Below are positions 1 to 9,759 of a DNA stretch of 64,000 bases, piece after piece. The notes beneath the pieces are model-generated. The model had not been told where the DNA came from. It made no database searches and saw only the letters and a list, made by a program, of their open reading frames with translations. Location of the stretch: NCBI GenBank assembly GCA_013399305.1, contig VXAI01000199.1:423178-487177 (forward strand). Reading direction: 5' to 3'. The position numbers were made by a program, and so were the translations under genes. The DNA comes from Rostratula benghalensis. Its lineage: Eukaryota > Chordata > Aves > Charadriiformes > Rostratulidae. How positions within the stretch are numbered: position 1 is the first letter of the stretch; every line of letters begins with the position of its first letter.

Positions 1-220
1 AGCAGATACTGAAATATTCTCCTACATGTTACTATTTTTTGGAAGCATAATAGTACCTGTGTGCTAGAGATGAACCAGAATCATACTCCCTGTGTATGAG
101 CTACTGAAACACAGAGCAAGCAATTCCTTGACCTTCAGAATTAATGAAGTCTTATGTCCAACAAACACTGTTTTCTGTCATGGTTGACTTCCCATGTGCA
201 TTCTTTGGTGACCTTTTTTC

Positions 221-246
221 TTTTTTTTTTTTTTTTTTTTTTTTTT
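221..246. repeat. poly(T) tract, 26 bases
   Basis: An uninterrupted run of 26 T, preceded by a further six T and one C. Read on the minus strand it is a 26-A run, and the hexamer AATAAA lies just upstream of it on that strand (plus positions 256-261). That arrangement can mark the 3' end of a retrocopied transcript, but no parent gene is recognised. Confidence 0.9.
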
Positions 247-2659
247 ACTGAAGAGTTTATTAGGATCCTTCCTGTAGGCTTGTTTGTAAAAAAAAAATTA
301 ATAGGAAGTTACTTTGGAGATACATCCCTCTCTCAAATTTGGCTGAAACTGAGGAGCTCATTTAAACATTGTTGATAGAAGATCATTCCATAGCCAGAGA
401 TCGTAGTCACTATAGGCTCCTTCATTTGGAAAAAGAGGATGTCATATTTACCTGTTTCAAGCAGTGTACCATTTGAAACATTGATAGGGGACAGCAAATA
501 TAATTGGCAGGTGAGCGTGCTCAGAAAGACAACCCTGAAGAACTGGTCAGAGAATGAGATTGCTACAAGCATGTGAGCGTTGCCTCCTCTAGAAAGCTGT
601 CATGAGAATTACAGAGGAATTTGAAAGAGGATAATGATGTTCTGCAGGTGTTCGTAGAACGATTTGAGTTTGAATAGAGGGGCAAAAAAAAATCAAGCGT
701 ATAATGGTGATAACTTGAAAAGACTTATGGTCAAAAATAACCCTGACGTCAGCCTTAGTTATCAGCAGATAGACCCTAAATTTGGGCTATTTTTGGTGAG
801 TTTTTCAGTTCACATATTGCATATAATCTGAGAAATAAGTACTGTCACAACAAATTTAATTGCTGTTGTCTTTAAATTAATGTTGAATGATTCTTGTGTG
901 AATCAATTAATCTTCTGAAAAAAATAAATAAAAAGGAGACTATTGGTTAATTCCAATGTGAAATGTAAAAATACATAAGCTTTTCTGAATGAATCCTTTG
1001 CTTTCAGCCATCACATACCTGCAGCAGAGGGTTAGAGCTCCTTTTATATTCTAATTTGTAAAATACTGCAAAACAAGCACAAGTAACTTAAAACACTGAC
1101 AACATTTTCTGTATCTTCAACCTATAACCTTAACATATAAGATGCCTTGGTGATATTTTTTTGAAAAAAAATTCATTCATGACTCCTAGCAGTCTCCAAA
1201 TACTGCAGCGGATATTCAAAACCTCAAAGACAGGGAAAACCAGAATTTAATAAGAATAAGAGTGAGAATAAGAATGAGAAAAAAAATTAAAAATAATAAA
1301 AAAAAAGAGCACGAATAAGCATAAGAACAAGAAAGAAGATACATTTTTTCAATCATTTTTCATCTTTTGTAGCTGAGACTTAATCAGAAGACAGTATTTC
1401 TGTTTGAGATATTGGAAAGTCTTTGATCAGTGCAATGAAATTAAGGGACTGAAGAACTGTTGATAAATTATAAACATTATTTTATTTAGCTGCTCTGTAA
1501 GTAGAAGGTTTCCAGGCAAAGGCTAAACTGGACTCTTTTATGTAACGGGTGTCTGAATATTTTTTCTCTGTAGGGAAGGCATATGGCAATAGATTATTGT
1601 GTTCTAATCACAATACCTTCTCTTCATTCCTGCTTGCAATTTTTCCTGGCTGCTTTAATGTTTTAAAATATTGCAGTACCCAGTAGTAGAATGGATGGAT
1701 TCTAGTCACGTTACGCAGTTGAAGATAAAGACTGCTGCCCTTTCATAGTCTACAGTATTTTTATAATTCACTGTACCAGGAAAAAGGATGTCTACGTGAG
1801 AACCACTTTATTTTAAAGTAGAGCTTTAAAAAATAAATTAAGAAAAGTCTTCACGACCTCAAAATATATGAATCCTTACTGCAGGTAGTGGAAGGAGGGA
1901 GAACTCATTTCAGAAGTTGTTTGCTAAAAGGCATGAACTCCGAAACAGTCAGCTCTGATAACTCACTTATGTTTTGCACTGAATAAAATATTTTGACATT
2001 TTTGTGGTTTAAATGAGAGCTGCCGAGAGCTGTTCACAGGCAATTCAAACTCTAGTGAGCAAGTCACTGTAGGCTGGCATGAATTCATACCAGCATCTTC
2101 CCGTGTCAATTACCCTGTCAGACCATCCTCCAGTTCACTCTGTGGGTGTGGAGATAGAAAGAGCAGCACAGCTAGAAAGCATGTGGGTCTTTCTACCCCC
2201 AAAATCACTCTCCAGAAGGTCCCGATCCTGACAAACAGCGGCTAAAGTCAATCACACTCTGTCTTCTTTCCCTCCTGCTCCTCACAGCCAGTAAACAATG
2301 TTTGATTCCCAAATCAGGACACAACCATGCCTTCAACTCACCTTGCAGTGCTGAACTATTACTACTATCTGGCCATCTCTGTTGGAGAGAGTTATGTAAA
2401 AAGGTGCAAGGGAAAATTGCAACTTGGGTTGGCACAAGACACCTGAAATCTATATACCATCCCCTATCAAGACCTGAAGAGGGGTCCACATTCCTCCTCT
2501 TGTTCTGGAAAAGCCACCATCATTTTTTCCCATGCTCCCACATGTATTTTATGCATGAATAGAAGATTGGGGAAAAGAGGTGGGAGAAAGCACAGACATA
2601 ATGTTGGATAACTAAGAAATAGCTAGGGTTTTACAAAAAATAGGAGCAAAGAGAAATGG

Positions 2660-3110
2660 TATAACTTGCAGAAAAGTGGAAATAAAGGTAAAAATAAAAG
2701 GAAGGCTGCAATCAGAAAAAGAGAAAGGAAAAGATAAATACTATAGATTTTTAAATTGGGGGGTGTGGAAGAGAATTTCTAAGAGAACAAAAGGATAATT
2801 GGCTGATGCTGAGATATGACAGATTGGAAAGAAAAGGGAAGTATGTAGGAAAGAATATGCAGGAGAGGAGAGGAGAGGAGAGAAATAGGTGTATGAAGAA
2901 ATGGGGCAGTAGATGTAGCAGAATAAGAAATTCAGAAATCAAACTGATGGAAAATGCAAGAGAAACAGAAAAGGAGAAAAACAGACTGAAGCATAGACGG
3001 ACAAAAATGTCAGGGCGAAAAGAATAAAATGAAATGGGAGATAAGCAGAGGGTGAAAGGAAACAGGACAGCGAAAGGAAATAACCTTGGGATGGACTAAA
3101 TTTAATTTAA
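2660..3110. repeat. purine-rich tract with (GGAGA)n core
   Basis: The plus strand is strongly enriched in A and G over about 450 bases. A pentameric GGAGA/AGGAG repeat of about four copies lies at 2861-2882. A second, A-rich purine block lies at about 3533-3578. These are low-complexity sequences, and the open frames across them are composition artefacts. Confidence 0.7.
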
Positions 3111-3663
3111 TTTACTTGGACTCCAGATTTTAATTATTTTTTGGTACCACTTATAAACCTTTACTGGGTAAGTGGCACCTTACAGGCTACATCTGTTTTG
3201 TTGAGGGATAGAAGATACACTGCAAAAGAACAAGGTTGATGAAGTAAACAAAATCAGTTTTGAGAGGTCAGAGATTTTTCCAAGATGGTAAAACATTATT
3301 ATTACCTAGTGGGAAGTAGATTAAAGGATTGCAGTGTAAATTAACAGACACAGTAGGTTGTTGCTGTTTAAAAAAACCACTACTTTTCAGAAGGATTTTA
3401 GAGAGTAGAAGAATGGCTTTTGGCTAAGGAGATTGTGGTAGATGAAGAAAAGCACAATCTTCACATGAAAATGGTGCAGTATATCAGAGCTGGGGATGTG
3501 TGCCTTGCAGTGAAATAAAATTAAGGAAAATTGAAAAAAAAGAAAAAATAAGAAAAGAAGAAAAGAAAAAAAGGAGAGTTTATGCAGAGATGTGAAATGT
3601 GAGGTGATCAAATTAAACGAGGAATAAGGGAAGGGGGAATGGCTAATGAGCAATGCTTCTGGA

Positions 3664-3976
3664 CACAAGCATAAAGGGGAGAGGAGTGGCTGGAGATCAG
3701 CCCTGAGAAAGGGACCTGATATGCTGCTCAGCAGCAGACTCAGTATTAGCTGTCTGCCCTGGTTGCCAAGAAGGCAAACCCCATCCTAGGATGCATCAAA
3801 TGCAACATAACCAGCCAGTCAAGAGAAGTGCATATCCTGCTGCCTTCAGCACTGATGCAACCTCACCGTGAGTCCTGTGTGTTATTCTGGGCCCTGAAAT
3901 TTAAGAACTACATGAAGGTGCTTGAGTGCATCCACAGAAGAACAACAAAATTGATGAAAGAGCTACAGAGGTGAAG
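3664..3976 (+). mobile_element. CR1 LINE fragment (ORF2 C-terminal region)
   Basis: Plus-strand sequence matching the part of CR1 ORF2 downstream of the reverse transcriptase core. The order of recognisable blocks is a conserved 'ctggagatcagccctgagaaa'-like segment, then 'gccaagaaggcaaacccc' (VAKKAN), the block for an L-x-x-CR-like segment, and 'agaagaacaacaaaattgat' (RRxTKL). The longer copy at 37170-37600 in this window has the same order. No open frame remains: several small indels separate the blocks. It stops abruptly near 3976, without the CR1 3' end. It is likely a decayed, older insertion or half of a rearranged pair with the next element. Confidence 0.75.
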
Positions 3977-4313
3977 TATTAACATTAGAAAGTAAACCAG
4001 GGGAGTAAAATCAGGATTGAGTTCTTCTGGTCTAGACATCAGAAATTATTCCTTCTTGCATTATTGATTGTGTCAACATATGTATGATTTGATAGAAATG
4101 AAATAAATCTGCTCATGTGGACAGACTAAAATCCAGCAGCAGTATCTTCTTCCAGAATGATATATCTAGACTTCGAAGAGTCATTAAAAAAATAAATAAA
4201 TGTCTTATTAAAGTGGTTTTCCCATTGCATGATGAAGGGCATATAGAATCACATGATGAGGAAAGAATTGAATATGAGTTTCAATAAAAATAAGAACATA
4301 TTTGTTATGCCAT
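3977..4313. other. AT-rich spacer between two CR1 pieces
   Basis: About 340 bases of AT-rich sequence with no recognised feature. It separates two CR1 pieces of the same orientation whose consensus positions overlap by roughly 30 bases, so it is either pre-existing target DNA between two insertions or an unrecognised insertion. Confidence 0.5.
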
Positions 4314-4740
4314 GATGAAGGCAACAAAGCTGGTGAAAGAGCTGGAAGGAATGTGCTCTGAGGAGCAGCTGAAGACTCTAGGTTTGTCTGGTTTGGTGAG
4401 AAGGAAGCTGAGGGGGACCTCATTGCTCTCTACAGCTCCCTGAGGAGGGAAAGTGGAGAGGGAGGTGCCGAACCCTTCTTGGGATCCTTTGACAGGACAC
4501 CTGGGAATGATTCAAAACTGCATCAGACAGGGTTCAGACTTGACATCAGGAAGTGTTTTTTCACAGAGCGACTGGTCAGCTACTGCAACAGGCTTCCTAG
4601 ACAGGTGATCGATACCCCCTGCCAGTCAGTGTTTACAAGGCTTTTGGACAATGTCCTAAATAACATGCTTGTTATTTTTGATTGTCCCCGAAGTGGTCAG
4701 ATAGTTGGACTGGATGCTTGTTGTAGGTGACTTCCAATCA
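4314..4740 (+). mobile_element. CR1 LINE 3' fragment (ORF2 C-terminus and 3' end)
   Basis: Plus-strand CR1 continuing from the 'gcaacaaagctggtgaaaga' block (ATKLVKEL) through 'gaggagcagctgaagactct' (EEQLK-L) and 'cttgacatcaggaagtgttt' (LDIRKxFF) to the end of ORF2. It then runs into 'ggtgacttccaatcaaacta', which corresponds to the CR1 3' terminal segment. A small indel near 4395-4470 breaks the frame. The octamer repeat usual at CR1 3' ends is not clear. The 5' end begins almost exactly where the preceding piece ends in the consensus. Confidence 0.8.
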
Positions 4741-5383
4741 AACTAACCTAGTTTAGACTAGTCTAATCTATCTATTCTCTTACCCATGGGAGGTGATTTC
4801 ACACGTCCTCTTTCCTCCAACATATTTACCTCATTTCTTAATAAGTATCTTATCCTTAGAAGGAACTGAAGCTCATTCATTTTCATTTAAACTACCTAAA
4901 CTTTCAACTGAATTAGGAAAAGACTCTTTTATCCAGCCCAGCCAAGATAAGTTCCCAGCAGGATTCTGCATTAAGCAGTATTCAAATTATGTATAAAAAA
5001 ACAATTATTTGAGTTCCTAAGTACTGCTACCATTATTTCTGGAAAAACTGTTGGTTAAGACTCTGCAGCCAGAGGAAAGTGGAAATTAGAATATATATGT
5101 ATTTTGCCATCACAACAGGATCAGAGATAATAAGATAAATCCTAGCCGGGAAGAAAGACCAAAAATAGGCCATGTTATGACGAGAATATTGCTCTTGCTT
5201 TAGAACAGAGAATGACAGGTCAGATGAAAGAAAATTCCCCATCATTTTAATGAAAATATCTGTACGCATTTGAGTGAAAATACAAATAAAAAATTAAATT
5301 CTTCTGCTTAAAAGTCAACCATATAGGAATATTTATTTTGATCGTACTTTTCCAAAGCAAGATGTCTTTAATCTGGTGTCATA
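4741..5383. other. AT-rich stretch, nothing recognised
   Basis: Unique-looking AT-rich DNA between two CR1 elements of opposite orientation. I see no coding potential or repeat family. Confidence 0.5.
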
Positions 5384-5760
5384 TCATAGAATCATAGAAT
5401 AGTTAGAGTTAGAAGGGATGTTAAAATCATCAAGTTCCAATCCCCCTGCCATGGGCAGGGACACCTCCCACCAGTCCAGGATGCCCAAAGCTCCATCCAA
5501 CCTGGCCTTAAACACCTCCAGGGATGGAGCCTCTTCCCCGGGCAACCTGTTCCAGTGCCTCTTCAGCTTCACAGTGAGGAATTTCTGTCTAGTATCCAAT
5601 CTAAATCTCCCCTCTTCCAATTTGAAGATGTTACCCCTTGTCCTGTCACTATACTACCTGATAAAGAGTTCCTCTCCAGCTCTCCTGGCTCATATTGAGC
5701 TTCTCATCCACCATAATTTCCAAGTCCTTCTGCTCAGGGCTGCTCTCCACAGCTCTCCAG
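5384..5760 (-). mobile_element. CR1 LINE 3' end with internal deletion
   Basis: Minus-strand CR1. It begins on the plus strand with the inverted 3' terminus (tcatagaatcatagaatag), then the complement of the 3' UTR and ORF2 C-terminus, including 'ccctgccatgggcagggaca' and 'gggcaacctgttccagtgcc'. At about 5686-5689 the sequence jumps from the 'ctctccagctctcctg' block straight to 'gctcatattgagcttctcat', which lies roughly 300 bases further 5' in the element when compared with the copy at 44110-45803. The piece then ends near 5760. A frame of 78 codons (5384-5620) covers the ORF2 C-terminal residues (e.g. [16 protein letters not shown]). Truncated and non-functional. Confidence 0.92.
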
Positions 5761-8700
5761 TGTCAGAGTAGAAATCTCTCAAAAGAACATCAATTCAGAT
5801 ACGAAGATTTTTTTAAAGCAACTAGGCACATCAGCCTGAAAAGGCTGGTGAGGTCTAATGGACAAGGGTTAACACAAAACTGTGACATCTTAATAACTAT
5901 GGTGTGCTTAAGAGACAAAAAGGAAGTACTTTTTGGCACTCCCTTTCTTCCTCAGGGCACAGATAAGTAACGATTTTTACAGACATTAAAGAAAAAAAGA
6001 AAAACACTCTATTGTCTACTGCCTTGGTGCTGTTTAAAAACTGAAGGGACAACAAAACAGTTTCAAGAAAGTTAACTTCTTAAACCTCCACAGGTGTTGT
6101 AAGCATACCCTAAGGCTAACCTGCTTTAGGAACTGAAGTCTCAATGTCCAGTATGATAAATACATACATACATCAGACCATCAGATTTTCTACTAGAATG
6201 CTTAGAGTCTTGTTAGAAAGCCTACATTGCAGGTTGAAAGGCAGACAAGAAATACTGAAACTATCCCTGCATAAGAAGCAGGGTAAGCTGTTCAAGGCAG
6301 TAAGATTCTTTCACTTTTGCAGCCATCCTTACTGTAGCTATGCTAGTCTGCTGTATAGACAGGAGAACGTTTTCAAAAAGATAATTAAGATAATTTCAGT
6401 GCTTTTGAAAAAAATCTATTCTCTATTGCCAGTGATGTACATTTAAGAAGTGATAGAAAAGACCAATAAAAGTGAAGAACTCAAGTTAAAACTCTCTTGC
6501 AACCATGTTTATACATGCTGAAGATGGATTTGTTGTGATTAATGGTGAAACAGTCCTTATCCGTACCAATTAATCATGTTTTTAATACAAATTAATCCTT
6601 ATTTAATGAGGTTTGAGTAATTAGAATCAAGTTTGCATAGATATAGATATATAGACCGATAGGTGTAATTGATGTTACAAAAGTGTAACTTTTATGTGTG
6701 GAATGAAGGTCAGAGCTAGAGACAGACACAGTTTTATTATTAAAGAGATGCCCAGAGTATTGCTGTGATAATTCCATAGTTCAGACTCCTGGGGGGTTTG
6801 ATTAAAAATGTAAATGACTGCTTTTCTTGCTTGGAGAGAATGACACATTGTATGCACAGTAAAGATAACCTCTAAGCAGAACAGGCAGTATTACCTACTG
6901 AGTCACTTCAGTACTCTGCCTCCTGGAGGCAGTAACTCCTCCTCGGCAAAAGCACAGCAGTCTGTCCCATGGCCAAACACAGACAAAAGGAAAAAGTAAA
7001 TAAATAAAAAAGGTAAAGGGGAAGCGATCTTTTCCTTTCAGTCTTCAGCATAGCTGTATTACAAAACATGCTTTGCCTACAGTGGGAGAGAGGAATACAC
7101 ATGCTACAGATTCAGAAAACTACCTTTTTGTACTTATGTGTACACAGCCCCCCCTGAATTTAGTTTACACTATGCATTTGTTTTCAGGTACTGCCAAGGG
7201 CAGGAGTTTTAGTATAAACTGCCATGACCAAAAGAGATAATTAGTCATACATTTCTCTGGCTAATTACTGAGTTTAGCCATGAAGGTTCTTTGCCTATGT
7301 TCACCCAGTGGTCAGGAACTCAACACCTCTGCTGTGATTGAGAGACTAAAAATGCTTCCTCCTCATGTTTCCCCTGAAGCAGATTACTGGGTTTTGCACC
7401 ACAAGCTGCATTGAAGAAGACTGGGGACTGTGGGAAGGTCTAGTTTTCGTCTGACTTTTCACTAAATGCCAAAGAAAAAGAGAAAGAAATAGAGACGATT
7501 ACCTCTTACCTTCAGAAAACAACTACTTTGTACATCAGGTTCCCTGTCTGTTCAGAAAGGGCATCTGAAGGAGCTAGGAAAAAACATTTGTTATTTAAAC
7601 CTGACCATGGTTAAATTATTTTTTTTTCCCCAGGGACAATACCCATCTCTTATGACTTACTGAGATCAGCTAGAAAAAGTTCCAAAACTATGTTCCAGAC
7701 TTGAACTGCTTATGGATCTTGAAAAAAGAGAATGCGTTTTTTCTTCATGTAAAAAAACTTCCTCAATCTACCTGTGATGATGATGATGTTGATGATGATA
7801 ATAATAATACTAATCTGAAAAGCTGAAGGAATCCACTTCACACAGGTGTAAACCTGAACCAGCGGAACTGCTGGTGGGTGCATTTCCTTTATTACTTTTA
7901 TAGCTAGGAAAGAAAGCTGCTTTTTGCCTTCACTTTTACATTTGAAAAGTAGTTGAGAAAAAATGAAAAAAAATTAGCTTTAACTCAGCTTCAAAGAAAA
8001 AAATAAAAAATAATTTCTTTTCAGCTAGTCAGCTTTTGAGACAGATGTAATTGGTGACTTAGAGAAACCAGAACAGTAGATAGACATGTGATCAACCTAT
8101 CCATGGCTGTCTAATTAAGCAAGTAACTAAATAGTGTGAGAAAGAGTAGCATGAACAACCGGTGAGAATGAGTTTGATGTAAATTTTTCCTCCTAATTCC
8201 CTAATTCCTTTTTTTTTTTTTTTGTACCTGGACCTCCAAGCTCAGAACTGAAAACAGAAAGGATAAGGAATGTATCATTTCACAATGAATTAAAAGCTAT
8301 TTGCACAGCACTTCAGTTGTTAGATTGGCTGGAGACTAAGAAAATGCACAAATAGTGAGGAAATTAGTTTCCTTCAATTCGAATGAACAGAGTTAAATGT
8401 AGAAGATACTTTAAAAAATGTCTTTCTTTTATTCTTTCCATTGTGGTGAAATGGAAAAGAACACAAGGGAACATGTAACTGCATATACATTCTGCATCTC
8501 ATTTAAATTCAGCTTTCAAAATATCACAAAGTTTTTAAAGAGATAAGCTGAAACTTTCATTCAGATGTCTTACAAATCCCACATAGACCCCACCATTCTC
8601 AAAGGTTCTCAGAGACCCAAAGTGATTTTTTATGAACAGCCTTTCCACATCAGTTAAAGCAAAATGCTATAACACCCAAAAACCCCATTTTCTTGAGAGT

Positions 8701-8774
8701 AACAGCAAAAAATTCATTAGAGCATGGTACTGAAATCATCCATCCTCCAGTATAATTAGCAAAAATTAAAATTT
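5761..8774. other. AT-rich non-coding stretch
   Basis: About 3 kb with no recognised gene or transposon. It contains a GAT/AAT trinucleotide microsatellite at 7774-7810 and short T runs (7618-7627, 8209-8223). Open frames here are short and have no family signature. Confidence 0.55.
7774..7810. repeat. (GAT)n/(AAT)n trinucleotide microsatellite
   Basis: The plus strand reads gatgatgatgatgttgatga and continues into an AAT repeat, about 12 trinucleotide units with one interruption. The change from GAT to AAT suggests a point-mutated daughter array. Confidence 0.85.
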
Positions 8775-8907
8775 TCATAAAATCATAGAAACATACATGT
8801 TGGAAGAGACCCTTGGGATCATCAAGTCCAAGCATCAGCCCTACTCTATAATGTCCTCCTCCACATCATTTCCCCCAACACCACATCTAAACGACTCTTA
8901 AATGCAT

Positions 8908-9417
8908 TCAGAGATGGGAACTCAACCACCTCACAGGGCAGCCTATTCCAATGTCTGACCATCCTTTCTGTGAAAAATTCTTTCCTATGTTTAGCCTAAA
9001 CCTACCCTGTTGCAGCTTGAGGCCATTCCCTCTTGTTCTATCGCTAATCACCTGTGAGAAGACACCAGCACCAACCTCTCTGCAATGTCCTTTCAAGTAC
9101 TTGTAGAGAGTGATGAGGTCTACCCTCAGCCTCCTCTTCCTCAAACTAGATAGTCCCAGCTCCTTCAATTGCTCTTCAGAAGATTTGTTCTCCAGGCCCT
9201 TTACTAGCTTTGTTGCTCTCCTCTGCACTCGCTCCAGTCCCTCGACATCTCTCTTGTGTTGAGGTGTCCAAAACTGAACACAGTACTCAAGGTATGGCCT
9301 CACCAGTGCTGAGTACAGGGGAACAATCACCTCCCTACTTCTGCTGGTCACACTATTTCTTATACAAGCCAGGATGCCATTGGCCTTCTTGGCCACTTGG
9401 GCACACTGCTGGCTCAT
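8908..9417 (-). pseudogene. CR1 ORF2 C-terminal remnant
   Basis: An open minus-strand frame encodes the segment downstream of the CR1 reverse transcriptase. Recognisable blocks are [20 protein letters not shown], then [52 protein letters not shown] and FRLNIGKNF. This part of ORF2 follows the polymerase domain and precedes the 3' UTR. The catalytic motifs are not included because the element is 5' truncated. The frame's own ATG lies in the interrupting sequence and is not a biological start. The last residues before the stop are frameshifted relative to the family. Confidence 0.85.
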
Positions 9418-9500
9418 AGAATCATCCAGGTTGGTAAAGACCCTTGGGATCATCAAGTCCAACCATCTGCCCTACTCTACAAATTCCTCCCCTACAACAA
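9418..9500 (-). mobile_element. short CR1 3' end inside another CR1
   Basis: The host element runs to 'cactgctggctcat' at 9417. It is then interrupted by 'agaatcatccaggttggtaa' followed by the 'gacccttgggatcatcaagt' signature and 'ccctactctac', the same 3'-terminal segment seen at 8790-8860. The host CR1 resumes at about 9528 ('ctcatgttcagctgcttgtc'). Between 9501 and 9527 lies a segment resembling a diverged copy of the sequence just to its right. The best explanation is a severely 5'-truncated CR1 insertion, or a template switch during reverse transcription. Confidence 0.7.
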
Positions 9501-9759
9501 ATGTTCATGTGCATGCTTGTCATGAACCTCATGTTCAGCTGCTTGTCAATTAGAACCCCCAGGTCCTTTGCTGCTAGGCAGCTCTCCAGCCACACTTCCC
9601 CAAGCCTGTAGCGACGCACAGGGTTGTTGTGGCCCAAGTGCAGGGCCTGACACTTGGCCTTGTTAAAGCTCATCCCGTTGACATTGGCCCATCCATCCAG
9701 CCTATCCAGGTCTCTCTGTGAACATTCCCTGCCCTCCTGCAGATCAGCACTCCCAAACA
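9501..9759 (-). pseudogene. CR1 ORF2 remnant, post-RT region
   Basis: A minus-strand frame contains QRDLDRLDGWANVNGMSFNK, then QALHLGHNNPVRRYRLG and CLAAKDLGVLIDKQLNM. This is the segment just downstream of the RT catalytic core in CR1 ORF2, and the copy at 37174-37330 has the same order. The frame continues into the interrupting 3' end, which shows the tail of that open frame is chimeric. The catalytic aspartates are absent because the element starts downstream of them. Confidence 0.85.

Larger units (their letters stand above)
1..3663. other. AT-rich non-coding stretch
   Basis: No gene or transposon is recognised here. The stretch contains a long T run near its left end, A-rich patches around 1255-1320, and a purine-rich segment from about 2660 to 3110 with a short GGAGA-type repeat. 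All open frames are short and show no family motif. One 79-codon minus-strand frame at 333-572 contains splice-like signals and is discussed under findings. The interval could be intronic or intergenic. Confidence 0.6.
8775..9759 (-). mobile_element. CR1 LINE 3' portion, carrying a second CR1 3' end
   Basis: Minus-strand CR1 of a subfamily with the 3' end 'gacccttgggatcatcaagt', different from the 'gaagggacc' type seen elsewhere in the window. From left to right on the plus strand are the 3' UTR, ORF2 C-terminus, mid-C-terminal region and the region just after the RT core, ending near 9759 at 'cagatcagcactcccaaac'. The body is interrupted at 9418-9500 by another copy of the same kind of 3' end. 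The remaining ORF2 frames are fairly long (184 and 112 codons), so this copy is less decayed than most here. It is 5' truncated and cannot be autonomous. Confidence 0.92.

Noticed and set aside
2751..3027. Opposed frames in the purine-rich tract
   Set aside because: Low-complexity composition gives K/R/E-rich frames on one strand and S/F/L-rich frames on the other. Not coding.
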